From contig NZ_CP022463.1 of NCBI RefSeq assembly GCF_002224485.1, positions 1,138,644 through 1,202,643 on the forward strand: a DNA stretch of 64,000 nt. The letters run 5' to 3'. Every line of letters begins with the position of its first letter. Position 1 is the stretch's first letter. Shown here in pieces: positions 17,083-24,172 of this stretch. The notes beneath the pieces were generated by a model. It saw nothing but the letters and a program-made list of their open reading frames with translations, was not told the origin of the DNA and made no database searches. This stretch comes from Sinomonas sp. R1AF57 (GTDB lineage Bacteria > Actinomycetota > Actinomycetes > Actinomycetales > Micrococcaceae). The position numbers and the translations under genes are program-made.

Positions 17083-17826
17083 TCAGCGGCTCTCGAGACG
17101 GGCAATGAAGGGGAGTTTCCCGAGGACCGGCGGGGCCAAACGGTTCCAGATCCCGGAGAAGAGCAGGATCCCCGCGATCGAGGCGGGGAACGAGGCGAGG
17201 ACGTCCATGGGGTAGTGCACGCCGACGTACACGCGGGTCCATGCCGCGAAGGCCGAGACCGCGAAGCCGGCCACGAGGATCCACGGGCTCCACCGCCGGT
17301 GGCGGAGCAGGAAGTACAGCGCGATGGTGAGCGAGACGGCGAAGCACACGTGGCCGCTCGGGAAGCTGTTGGGATCCATCTCGGGGGAGAGCGGGTCGGC
17401 GAGCAGGCCCGGATCCGGGCGGTGCCGATGGATCGCGTACTTGAAGATCAGGCTGAAGACCCAGCCGAAGGCCGTCACGCCCACGACGGCGATCGCGTCC
17501 ACCGGCGTCCGGCGCACCACCCACAGGCCGATGAGGAGGAGCACGAGGATCGCGATCGCCCCGCGCGGGCCGAGGATCTGCTCGATCGCGAGCGAGACGG
17601 CGTTGAGCCAGGCCACGTGCTCGGTGCTGAGCCGCTGGTCGATCGCGAGCTCGGAGGACTGGTACGCCGGGGTCATGGCGGCGAGGCCGAGCGCGAACAC
17701 GACGATGCTCATCGCGAAAGGCACCGCGATCCAGTGACGGAGCTCGGGAAGCTGCAGGAGCCGGCTGCGGGCAGGGCGCTCGCGCGCCGGCTCGACGCTG
17801 AGCCTTGCGTCGTTCTGTGGAGTCAT
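17083..17826 (-). CDS. PAP2-family lipid phosphatase
   Basis: A 247-aa membrane phosphatase. The PAP2 motifs are KYAIHRHRPDP (motif 1, about 119-129), PSGHVCFAV (motif 2, about 149-157) and RVYVGVHYPMDVLAS (motif 3, about 203-217). Likely substrates are undecaprenyl pyrophosphate or phosphatidic acid. It heads a PAP2-DedA pair with a leaderless start (CACGAT, 6 bp before the ATG) and TCTTAGA direct repeats that imply control by an OmpR-type regulator. Confidence 0.92.
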   Translation of the reverse strand: MTPQNDARLSVEPARERPARSRLLQLPELRHWIAVPFAMSIVVFALGLAAMTPAYQSSELAIDQRLSTEHVAWLNAVSLAIEQILGPRGAIAILVLLLIGLWVVRRTPVDAIAVVGVTAFGWVFSLIFKYAIHRHRPDPGLLADPLSPEMDPNSFPSGHVCFAVSLTIALYFLLRHRRWSPWILVAGFAVSAFAAWTRVYVGVHYPMDVLASFPASIAGILLFSGIWNRLAPPVLGKLPFIARLESR

Positions 17827-17832
17827 GGGTCC

Positions 17833-17838
17833 ATCGTG
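17833..17838 (-). promoter_or_regulatory. -10 element (CACGAT) of PAP2-DedA, leaderless
   Basis: On the minus strand CACGAT lies 6 bp before the start at 17826 and 10 nt after the TCTTAGA repeats. Confidence 0.5.
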
Positions 17839-17848
17839 CGCCGGGCGG

Positions 17849-17866
17849 TCTAAGACGGTTCTAAGA
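17849..17866 (-). promoter_or_regulatory. Direct-repeat operator (TCTTAGA x2, 11-bp period)
   Basis: On the minus strand TCTTAGA occurs at 17866-17860 and 17855-17849. It has the same sequence, 11-bp period and 10-nt distance to the -10 as the site at 6881-6898. Confidence 0.65.
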
Positions 17867-17972
17867 ACCGGGAAGCGCGTTCCGGGTCGGAGAGAGCGGA
17901 ACGATCGTGCCGATCCGTCCGCTGGTGTGTGGCTTGACTCACAGCCTTCCGGTGCTCACGCTAGAAAACGGA

Positions 17973-18203
17973 ATGAACGTGCCGGTCCCCTCACCTGACG
18001 TGAGCCTCGCCCTCGCCGCAGAGGTGCGGGGGCGGCGTCGTGCGCTCGGGCTGAGCCAGCAGGACCTCGCCGACCTCGCGGGGGTGAGCGAGCGGTTCGT
18101 GCGCTTCGTCGAGCAGGGCAAGCCCAGCATCCAGCTCGACGCGCTCCTCGCCGTCCTCGACGCGCTCGGACTCGAGCTCGTGGTCCGCAGGAGGGGCACA
18201 TGA
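17973..18203 (+). CDS. hipB: HipB-like antitoxin, XRE-family DNA-binding protein
   Basis: A 76-aa helix-turn-helix protein with RRALGLSQQDLADLAGVSER in the recognition region. HipB binds its own promoter and masks the HipA kinase. The ATG at 17973 starts just before the HTH; 22 further codons upstream have no conserved content. It overlaps hipA by 4 bp (ATGA), so the two are translationally coupled. A TTGACT at 17934 may be its -35. Confidence 0.9.
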   Translation: MNVPVPSPDVSLALAAEVRGRRRALGLSQQDLADLAGVSERFVRFVEQGKPSIQLDALLAVLDALGLELVVRRRGT

Positions 18204-19471
18204 CGCGCCACCGCATCGCGGACGTCTACAAGGCCGGCGTCCTCGCGGCACGGCTCGAGCGCTTCGAGGGCGGGACGCGCTTCTCCTACCTCCCGGCCTA
18301 CCTCGCCTCCCGCGGCGAGCCGGTCGCGACGACGCTGCCCCTCACCGACCGCCCCGTGGACACCGGATCCGGCGCGGTCCCGCCGTTCTTCACCGGCCTC
18401 CTCCCGGAGGGCCGCCGCCTCGCATCCCTGCGGCGCGCCGTCAAGACCAGCGCGGACGACGAGCTGGGGCTCCTCATGGCCGCCGGATCGGACCCGGTGG
18501 GCGACGTGCAGATCGTCCCCCACGGCGAGCCCCTGCCCGCCGACGCGGGCACCGGCGTCCCGGCGGAGGGCCCGGAGCACGCCCTCGAGCTCGACCCCCG
18601 CCGGCCGCCGGATTTCGCGGCCCTCGTCGACGACCCGTCGCTCGTGGACCCGAAGGCCCTCGCGGGGGTCCAGGACAAGGTCAGCGCGGGGATGATCTCG
18701 GTTCCGGCCGCCCAGTCCGGCCGGCGCTACATCCTCAAGCTCAACGCCCCCGAGTTCCCCCATGTCGTGGAGAACGAGCACCTCATGTACCGACACGCGG
18801 CCAGGCTGCGCATCCCGGTGAGCACGGCCAGGATCGTCCACGACGTCGCCGGCCGCGCCGGGCTCCTCGTGGAGCGCTTCGACCGCCCGCCCCAGCCTGC
18901 CGGCAGCGCGCCCGGGGCGGCGACCGTGCGGCTCGCGGTCGAGGACGGCTCCCAGCTGTTCGGCCTCTATCCGGCGGACAAGTACAACGTGGGCTATGGC
19001 GAGCTCATCTCGGAGATGGCGCGCCGGTGCGCGGCGCCGCTCCCGGCCCTGCGCAACCTCGTGCTGCAGGGGGCGTTCGCCTGGCTCACGGGCAACGGGG
19101 ACCTCCACGCCAAGAACGTCTCCCTCGTCAGGACCGCGCCCGGTCCCGCCACGGCCGAGGCGCCGGGGGAGTGGCGTGTCGCACCGGTGTACGACATCCC
19201 CTCGACCGTCCCCTACGGCGACCGGACCCTCGCCCTCCCCCTGGGCGGGAAGCGCTCCGGGATCTCCCGCCGCCACTTCCTCGCGTGGTCGGGGGAACTG
19301 GGGCTGCCGGCCCGCGCCGCCGAGGGGGTGCTCGCCGTGGCGCTCCGGGCGGCGGGCCCGCTGCTGGCCTCCCTCGAGGCGGACGACGGCGGCCCCTCGC
19401 CCTTCGCCCCCGCGCAGACTCGGGCGTGGGTCAGGGAGCTGCGGCACCGGCGGAGGCTCATGGAGGGGTGA
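18200..19471 (+). CDS. hipA: HipA-family serine/threonine kinase toxin
   Basis: A 423-aa protein with an N-terminal HipA N1-type domain (about 1-110) and a kinase core. The Ser-containing P-loop is LAGVQDKVSAGM (about 154-165). Lys180 is in ILKLN, the catalytic loop is GNGDLHAKN (Asp301, Asn306) and the Mg site is YDIPS (Asp332). In E. coli HipA phosphorylates glutamyl-tRNA synthetase and induces persistence; other HipA proteins hit other tRNA synthetases. All key residues are present, so it looks active. It has no mobile-element neighbours. Confidence 0.92.
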   Translation: MTRHRIADVYKAGVLAARLERFEGGTRFSYLPAYLASRGEPVATTLPLTDRPVDTGSGAVPPFFTGLLPEGRRLASLRRAVKTSADDELGLLMAAGSDPVGDVQIVPHGEPLPADAGTGVPAEGPEHALELDPRRPPDFAALVDDPSLVDPKALAGVQDKVSAGMISVPAAQSGRRYILKLNAPEFPHVVENEHLMYRHAARLRIPVSTARIVHDVAGRAGLLVERFDRPPQPAGSAPGAATVRLAVEDGSQLFGLYPADKYNVGYGELISEMARRCAAPLPALRNLVLQGAFAWLTGNGDLHAKNVSLVRTAPGPATAEAPGEWRVAPVYDIPSTVPYGDRTLALPLGGKRSGISRRHFLAWSGELGLPARAAEGVLAVALRAAGPLLASLEADDGGPSPFAPAQTRAWVRELRHRRRLMEG

Positions 19472-19493
19472 GGGGTCACAGACCGTCACAGAG

Positions 19494-19524
19494 TTGCCTG
19501 CCCCTTCGCAGCGTTCCCTAGACT
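19494..19524 (+). promoter_or_regulatory. Promoter of the SAM-IV/metY/metX operon
   Basis: TTGCCT (19494-19499) and TAGACT (19519-19524) are a plausible -35/-10 pair with a 19-bp spacer. They place the transcription start near 19531, where the riboswitch begins. TCACAGA is repeated at 19476 and 19486, just upstream. Confidence 0.45.
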
Positions 19525-19530
19525 CTTGAA

Positions 19531-19640
19531 AAGGTCATGAGTGCCAGCGCGAAACCCCGGTTTGCTGGCCGGCAACCCTCCTGATGCGGTGGGGTGCCCC
19601 GGGTGAAGACCTGGTCCGGCGAGAGCCGCCGGTCAAGCGC
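19531..19640 (+). ncRNA. SAM-IV riboswitch
   Basis: The leader of metY-metX folds as an S-adenosylmethionine-sensing SAM-IV aptamer. P1 is closed by AGGTC (19532-19536) and GACCT (19608-19612). Inside are GTGCCAGCG, a CCCCGG helix, CTGGCCGGCAACCCTCC and GCGGTGGGGTGCCCCGGGTG, the hallmark core of the class. A following hairpin (GTCCGGCGAGAGCCGCCGG) is the extra 3' element typical of SAM-IV. High SAM should turn off the operon, probably by hiding the AAGGAG at 19646. Confidence 0.93.
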
Positions 19641-19658
19641 AGCGCAAAGGAGCTTGCT

Positions 19659-21086
19659 ATGTCCAGCAACCCCGAGTGGTCCTTCGAGACCCGCCAGATC
19701 CACGTCGGCCAGACCCCGGACTCCGAGACGGGCGCCCGCGCCCTCCCGATCTACCAGACGACCTCGTTCGTGTTCCCGAGCGCCGAGAGCGCCGCGAAGC
19801 GGTTCGCGCTCGCCGAGCTGGCCCCGATCTACACCCGCATCGGCAACCCGACCCAGGACGCGGTCGAACAGCGCATCGCGAGCCTCGAGGGCGGCCTCGC
19901 GGCCCTCCTGCTCTCCTCGGGACAGGCCGCGACCACCTACTCGCTCCTGAACGTCGCCGAGTCCGGGGACCACGTCGTCGCGAGCGCGAGCCTCTACGGC
20001 GGCACCTACAACCTCCTCAAGCACACCTTCCGGAAGTTCGGCATCGAGGTCACGTTCGTCACGGACCCCGACAGTGTCGAGGAGTGGAAGGCCGCGGTGC
20101 GGCCGAACACCAAGGCGTTCTTCGCCGAGTCGATCTCCAACCCGCGCCAGAACGTCCTGGACATCGAGACGGTCGCGGACATCGCCCACGCGGCCGGCGT
20201 CCCCCTGATCATCGACAACACTGTCGCGACCCCGTACCTCGTCCGCCCGCTCGACCACGGGGCAGACATCGTGGTGCACTCCGCGACGAAGTACCTCGGC
20301 GGGCACGGCTCCGCGATCGCCGGGGTGATCGTGGACGGCGGCTCCTTCGACTTCGCCCGTGACCCCGAGCGCTTCCCGGGCTTCAACACGCCGGACGAGA
20401 GCTACAACGGGCTCGTTTTCGCGCGCGACCTCGGCGCGGACGGGCTCCTCGGGGCCAACCTCGCGTACATCCTCAAGGCCCGGGTCCAGCTCCTGCGCGA
20501 CCTCGGCTCCGCGGTCGCGCCGTTCAACGCGTTCCTCATCGCCCAGGGCCTCGAGACCCTCTCGCTCCGCGTCGAGCGTCACGTCGAGAACGCCCAGAAG
20601 GTGGCCCGCTGGCTCGAGGCGCGCGCCGACGTCGCGTCGGTGGCCTACGCCGGGCTCGAGTCCAGCCGGTGGTACGGGCTGGGCCAGAAGTACGCCCCCA
20701 AGGGCGCCGGCGCGATCGTCTCCTTCGAGCTGGCCCTGGAGGATGCCCGTGGCGTTTCCCCCGCCGCTGCCGGCGCCGCCTTCGTCGACGCCCTCGAGCT
20801 GCACTCCCACGTGGCCAACATCGGCGACGTGCGCTCCCTCGTGATCCACCCGGCGTCGACCACCCATGCCCAGCTGTCCGAGGAGCAGCAGCGAGCGGCC
20901 GGCGTCACGCCGGGCCTCGTGCGCCTCGCGGTGGGGATCGAGCACATCGACGACATCCTGGCCGACCTCGAGAAGGGCTTCGCCGCCGCGGCCTCCGCCG
21001 CCCAGGACAGCGCGCCCGGGGAGAGCGCGGCCGACGCCTCGGCCGCGGAGGCTGGGGCCGACCCGGTCGCGGAGCCCGTCGCGTGA
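19659..21086 (+). CDS. metY: O-acetylhomoserine sulfhydrylase
   Basis: A 475-aa PLP enzyme of the Cys/Met metabolism family that makes homocysteine from O-acetylhomoserine and sulfide. PLP-phosphate and ring contacts are seen in YTRIGNPTQDAVEQRIA and LLLSSGQAATTYS, and the Schiff-base lysine is Lys211 in VVHSATKYLGGHG. The last 35 residues are an Ala/Glu/Ser-rich tail beyond the usual end. The ATG at 19659 follows AAAGGAG. The SAM-IV riboswitch upstream and metX downstream (GTGA overlap) confirm the methionine pathway. Confidence 0.96.
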   Translation: MSSNPEWSFETRQIHVGQTPDSETGARALPIYQTTSFVFPSAESAAKRFALAELAPIYTRIGNPTQDAVEQRIASLEGGLAALLLSSGQAATTYSLLNVAESGDHVVASASLYGGTYNLLKHTFRKFGIEVTFVTDPDSVEEWKAAVRPNTKAFFAESISNPRQNVLDIETVADIAHAAGVPLIIDNTVATPYLVRPLDHGADIVVHSATKYLGGHGSAIAGVIVDGGSFDFARDPERFPGFNTPDESYNGLVFARDLGADGLLGANLAYILKARVQLLRDLGSAVAPFNAFLIAQGLETLSLRVERHVENAQKVARWLEARADVASVAYAGLESSRWYGLGQKYAPKGAGAIVSFELALEDARGVSPAAAGAAFVDALELHSHVANIGDVRSLVIHPASTTHAQLSEEQQRAAGVTPGLVRLAVGIEHIDDILADLEKGFAAAASAAQDSAPGESAADASAAEAGADPVAEPVA

Positions 21087-22261
21087 CGATCCTCGACCGG
21101 TCGGCCATCGACGGCGCCGCCCCCGGCGGGAGCAGCGAGCGCACGACGGCGACGCCTCCGAGCGGGACCAGGCAGGACGGCGTCGTGCGCACCACGGCCG
21201 TGGGCGCCCTCCAGCTCGAGGCTGGCGGCGCCCTCCCCGAGGTCGAGCTGGCCTACGAGACGTGGGGAACGCTCAACGCCGACGGGACCAACGCGGTCCT
21301 CATCCAGCACGCGCTCACCGGGGACACGCACGTGGCCCAGGGCGAGGGCGACGAGCCGGGCTGGTGGGAGGCCCTCGTCGGCCCGGGGAAGCCGGTGGAC
21401 ACCGAGAAGTACTTCGTGGTCGCGGCCAACATGCTCGGCGGGTGCTACGGCTCGACCGGGCCGAGCAGCCTCGACCCCGAGGGCGTGCCGTGGGGCTCGC
21501 GGTTCCCGTTCGTGACCATCCGCGATTCGGTCCGCGCCGAGGCCCGGCTGGCTGACCGGCTGGGAGTCCGTGCCTGGCACGCGGTCCTCGGCGGGTCCAT
21601 GGGCGGCGCCAGGGCGCTCGAGTGGGCGGCAACGTACCCGGAGCGGGTGCGGCACTGCGTCGTCGTCGCCATCGGCGCCTACTCGACCGCCGAGCAGATC
21701 GCCCTCGCGCAGGCGCAGGTCCTCGCCATCCGGCAGGACCCCCACTTCAACGGCGGCGACTACTATGGCGGCCCGACTCCCGTGGCCGGGCTCGGGCTGG
21801 CACGCCGGATCGCCCACATCTCCTATCGCTCCGAGCCGGAGCTGAACTTCCGCTTCGGCCGCCGCGGCCAGGGCGCCGAGAACCCGATCGAGGCCCCCGG
21901 CCCCGCCGCTGAGCGCGGCCGCTACCAGGTGGAGAGCTACCTCGACCACCAGGCCGCCAAGCTCGTGAACCGGTTCGACGCCAACAGCTACATCGCCATC
22001 ACGGAGGCGCTCATGAGCCACGACGTGGGCCGCGGCCGCGGCGGCCTCGTGAGGGCACTGGCGAAGACCAAGGCGGAGTTCTTCCTCGCCTCCGTCAACT
22101 CGGACCGGCTCTACTTCCCCGAGCAGAGCGACGAGCTCGCGCGCGCCCTCCCCGGCGAGGTCCCCGTGCATTCGATCGATGCCAAGATCGGCCACGACGG
22201 GTTCCTCACCGAGATCGGCCAGCTCGGCGGCGAGCTGCGGCGGAAGGTCTTCACGCTCTGA
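21083..22261 (+). CDS. metX: Homoserine O-acetyltransferase
   Basis: A 392-aa alpha/beta-hydrolase-fold enzyme that acetylates homoserine with acetyl-CoA, supplying the substrate of MetY. The nucleophile is Ser172 in the GGSMGG elbow. Asp in NSDRLYFP and His in IGHDGF complete the triad. The GTG at 21083 overlaps the metY stop. A poorly conserved stretch of about 35 residues precedes the core (VRTTAVGALQLEAGG). The operon is under SAM-IV control. Confidence 0.95.
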   Translation: MTILDRSAIDGAAPGGSSERTTATPPSGTRQDGVVRTTAVGALQLEAGGALPEVELAYETWGTLNADGTNAVLIQHALTGDTHVAQGEGDEPGWWEALVGPGKPVDTEKYFVVAANMLGGCYGSTGPSSLDPEGVPWGSRFPFVTIRDSVRAEARLADRLGVRAWHAVLGGSMGGARALEWAATYPERVRHCVVVAIGAYSTAEQIALAQAQVLAIRQDPHFNGGDYYGGPTPVAGLGLARRIAHISYRSEPELNFRFGRRGQGAENPIEAPGPAAERGRYQVESYLDHQAAKLVNRFDANSYIAITEALMSHDVGRGRGGLVRALAKTKAEFFLASVNSDRLYFPEQSDELARALPGEVPVHSIDAKIGHDGFLTEIGQLGGELRRKVFTL

Positions 22262-22351
22262 CCGGTGCGAAAGCACAGCCTGCACACAGCTTTCTCCCTT
22301 TGAAGGCATAACTCGCGCGTCCATGCTGGAACCAGACCAGAGGAGGACGCG

Positions 22352-22687
22352 ATGGGTGAGGGCATCCGTGAGACGGGACGGCGGCGGGCGCGCCTGACGG
22401 CCATGGCGGTCGGCGCGGCAAGTGCCGTCGCCGCGGGCGCCGTCGCGGCAGCCGTGTACATTCCGGCCGCGCAGGCAGCATCGACGACCGTGGGCAGCAC
22501 GACCGGTTCGGACGACGGAAGCGGGTCCGGCGGGTACTCGGAGGAGGGGCCCCAGGAGCATTCGGGCCCGGGAACCCAGAGCCACCGGTCGCCGGGCTCG
22601 AGCTCCAGCTCCGGAAGCCAGCAGTCCCAGCAGGGGCTCCGCCCCTCGCGCGGCGGCGGCGCCGTCGGCCATTCCATGGGGTCCTGA
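22352..22687 (+). CDS. Small Ser/Gly-rich secreted or anchored protein
   Basis: A 111-aa protein that I do not recognise. Residues 1-15 are basic and 16-42 are hydrophobic with an AQA-like signal peptidase site. The rest is a low-complexity Ser/Gly/Gln tail. It has AGAGGAGG before the ATG and ends 1 bp before the ApbE gene, so it heads the redox operon. In comparable actinobacterial operons this place is often taken by an FMN-binding protein that ApbE flavinylates. No SGAT-type flavinylation motif or FMN-binding domain is visible here. Confidence 0.7.
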   Translation: MGEGIRETGRRRARLTAMAVGAASAVAAGAVAAAVYIPAAQAASTTVGSTTGSDDGSGSGGYSEEGPQEHSGPGTQSHRSPGSSSSSGSQQSQQGLRPSRGGGAVGHSMGS

Positions 22688-22688
22688 C

Positions 22689-23615
22689 GTGGCAGCTGTC
22701 GCGGACTTCGAGGCGTTCACCTGTGCGTGCCGCCTGGCCGTCACGGACCCCGCCGCTCTCGGCCCCGCCCTCGCCCACGTCCAGGAGTTCCTGGGCCGGG
22801 TCGACCAGGCCGCCAGCAGCTTCCGCCCCGACTCGGAGCTCAGCCGGGTGCAGCGCGCCGGGGGAGGGGCGGTGACGCCGCTGCTGGCGAGCCTGATCCG
22901 CACTGCGCTCGACGCCGCTGACCGCTCCGGGGGCGCCGTCGTCCCGACACTGGGCTGCGAGCTGATCGATCTGGGCTTCGGGCCGCCACGGGAGGACGCT
23001 CGCGCGGCGGCCGGCCCGACGGTGTCCACCCGCCCGCTCCCCGCGGAGAGCTGGCGGCAGGTCACGCTCGACGCCGGCGTGCTCGCCATCCCGCCGGGCG
23101 TCCGCCTCGACCTCGGCGCCACGGCGAAGGCGGCGGCGGCCGACCGGGCGGCGGCGGAAGTGCACGCCCGCTTCGGCACGTCCGTCCTCGTCTCCCTCGG
23201 CGGGGACCTCGCCACGGCGGGCGACGCCGCGTGGGAGGTGCTCGTGCAGGACCTTCCCGCCGACCCCGCATGCCAGGTGAGCCTGGCCGGCGGCTGGGCG
23301 ATCGCGACGTCGAGCACGCAGAAGCGACGGCGGCGCTCGGGGACGCTCGAGGCGCACCACATCCTCGACCCCATGACGGCCCTTCCCGCCCCAGAGGCCT
23401 GGCGCAGCGTCACGGTGGCGGCCCCCGACTGCGTCAGCGCGAACACGGCGAGCACCGCCGCCGTCGTGCGCGGGACTGCTGCTGTCGCATGGCTCCGCGG
23501 CCTGGGATACCCCGCGCGCCTCGTGCGGGCAGACGGCGACGTGGTGGAGCTCAACGGCTGGCCCGCCGACTCCGCGGACCACCGGCCGTCCCTCGCGGCA
23601 GGGGCGCGGCGATGA
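22689..23615 (+). CDS. apbE: FAD:protein FMN transferase, ApbE family
   Basis: A 308-aa flavin transferase that links FMN to Thr or Ser of extracytoplasmic proteins. Motifs present are SSFRPDSELSRVQ (about 37-49), the DLGATAKAAAADRA stretch, VSLGGDLATAG, HHILDPMTALP and a final VTVAAPDCVSANTASTA, which carries the Mg/flavin residues. No lipobox or signal peptide is seen, so it may act in the cytoplasm or be exported with a partner. The GTG start is 1 bp after the preceding stop, and the gene overlaps the next by 4 bp. Confidence 0.9.
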   Translation: MAAVADFEAFTCACRLAVTDPAALGPALAHVQEFLGRVDQAASSFRPDSELSRVQRAGGGAVTPLLASLIRTALDAADRSGGAVVPTLGCELIDLGFGPPREDARAAAGPTVSTRPLPAESWRQVTLDAGVLAIPPGVRLDLGATAKAAAADRAAAEVHARFGTSVLVSLGGDLATAGDAAWEVLVQDLPADPACQVSLAGGWAIATSSTQKRRRRSGTLEAHHILDPMTALPAPEAWRSVTVAAPDCVSANTASTAAVVRGTAAVAWLRGLGYPARLVRADGDVVELNGWPADSADHRPSLAAGARR

Positions 23616-24166
23616 ACGAAGTCCTGTGGGCCTTCGGCCGGGCGAGCGGGATCGTCTCCCTCGCGCTGCTCACCGCCGTGCTCGTCCTGGGCATCGTGAG
23701 CCGCTCGGGGCGTCCGCTCGCCGGGCTTCCGCGCTTCTCGGTGGCGCTCGTCCACCGCAGCACCGCCCTGACCGCCGTCACGTTCCTGGTGCTGCACGTT
23801 GGCACCCTCATGCTCGACCCGCATGCGAAGCTCGGCCTGGGCGACGCCGTCGTGCCCTTCCTGGCGGGCTGGAACCCGTTCTGGGTGGGACTCGGCACGA
23901 CGGCGTTCGACCTCGTGGTGGCCCTCGTGGTGACGGGACTGCTGCGCCACCGGTTCGGGCAGCGGGCCTTCCGGGCCATCCACTGGGCCGCCTACGCCCT
24001 CTGGCCGGTCGCGTTCGCCCACGCGCTGGGCTCGGGGACCGACGCGGGGTCGCTGTGGTTCCAGGCCTACGCGTGGGCCTGCGCCGGGGCCGCGGCATCC
24101 GCCGTGCTCTGGCGCCTCAGCGCGGGATTCGCGGAGACTGCCGCTGCACGGTTCGGGCGGGTGTGA
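23612..24166 (+). CDS. Ferric-reductase-like di-heme membrane protein
   Basis: A 184-aa protein with five to six hydrophobic helices. Four histidines, His48, His62, His124 and His137, form two pairs 14 and 13 residues apart. This is the spacing that holds two b hemes in ferric reductases, NOX enzymes and MsrQ. No FAD/NAD domain is attached, so electrons must come from a partner, probably the NuoF-like and ferredoxin proteins encoded next. The ATG overlaps the ApbE stop. Confidence 0.88.
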   Translation: MNEVLWAFGRASGIVSLALLTAVLVLGIVSRSGRPLAGLPRFSVALVHRSTALTAVTFLVLHVGTLMLDPHAKLGLGDAVVPFLAGWNPFWVGLGTTAFDLVVALVVTGLLRHRFGQRAFRAIHWAAYALWPVAFAHALGSGTDAGSLWFQAYAWACAGAAASAVLWRLSAGFAETAAARFGRV

Positions 24167-24172
24167 GCGTGC

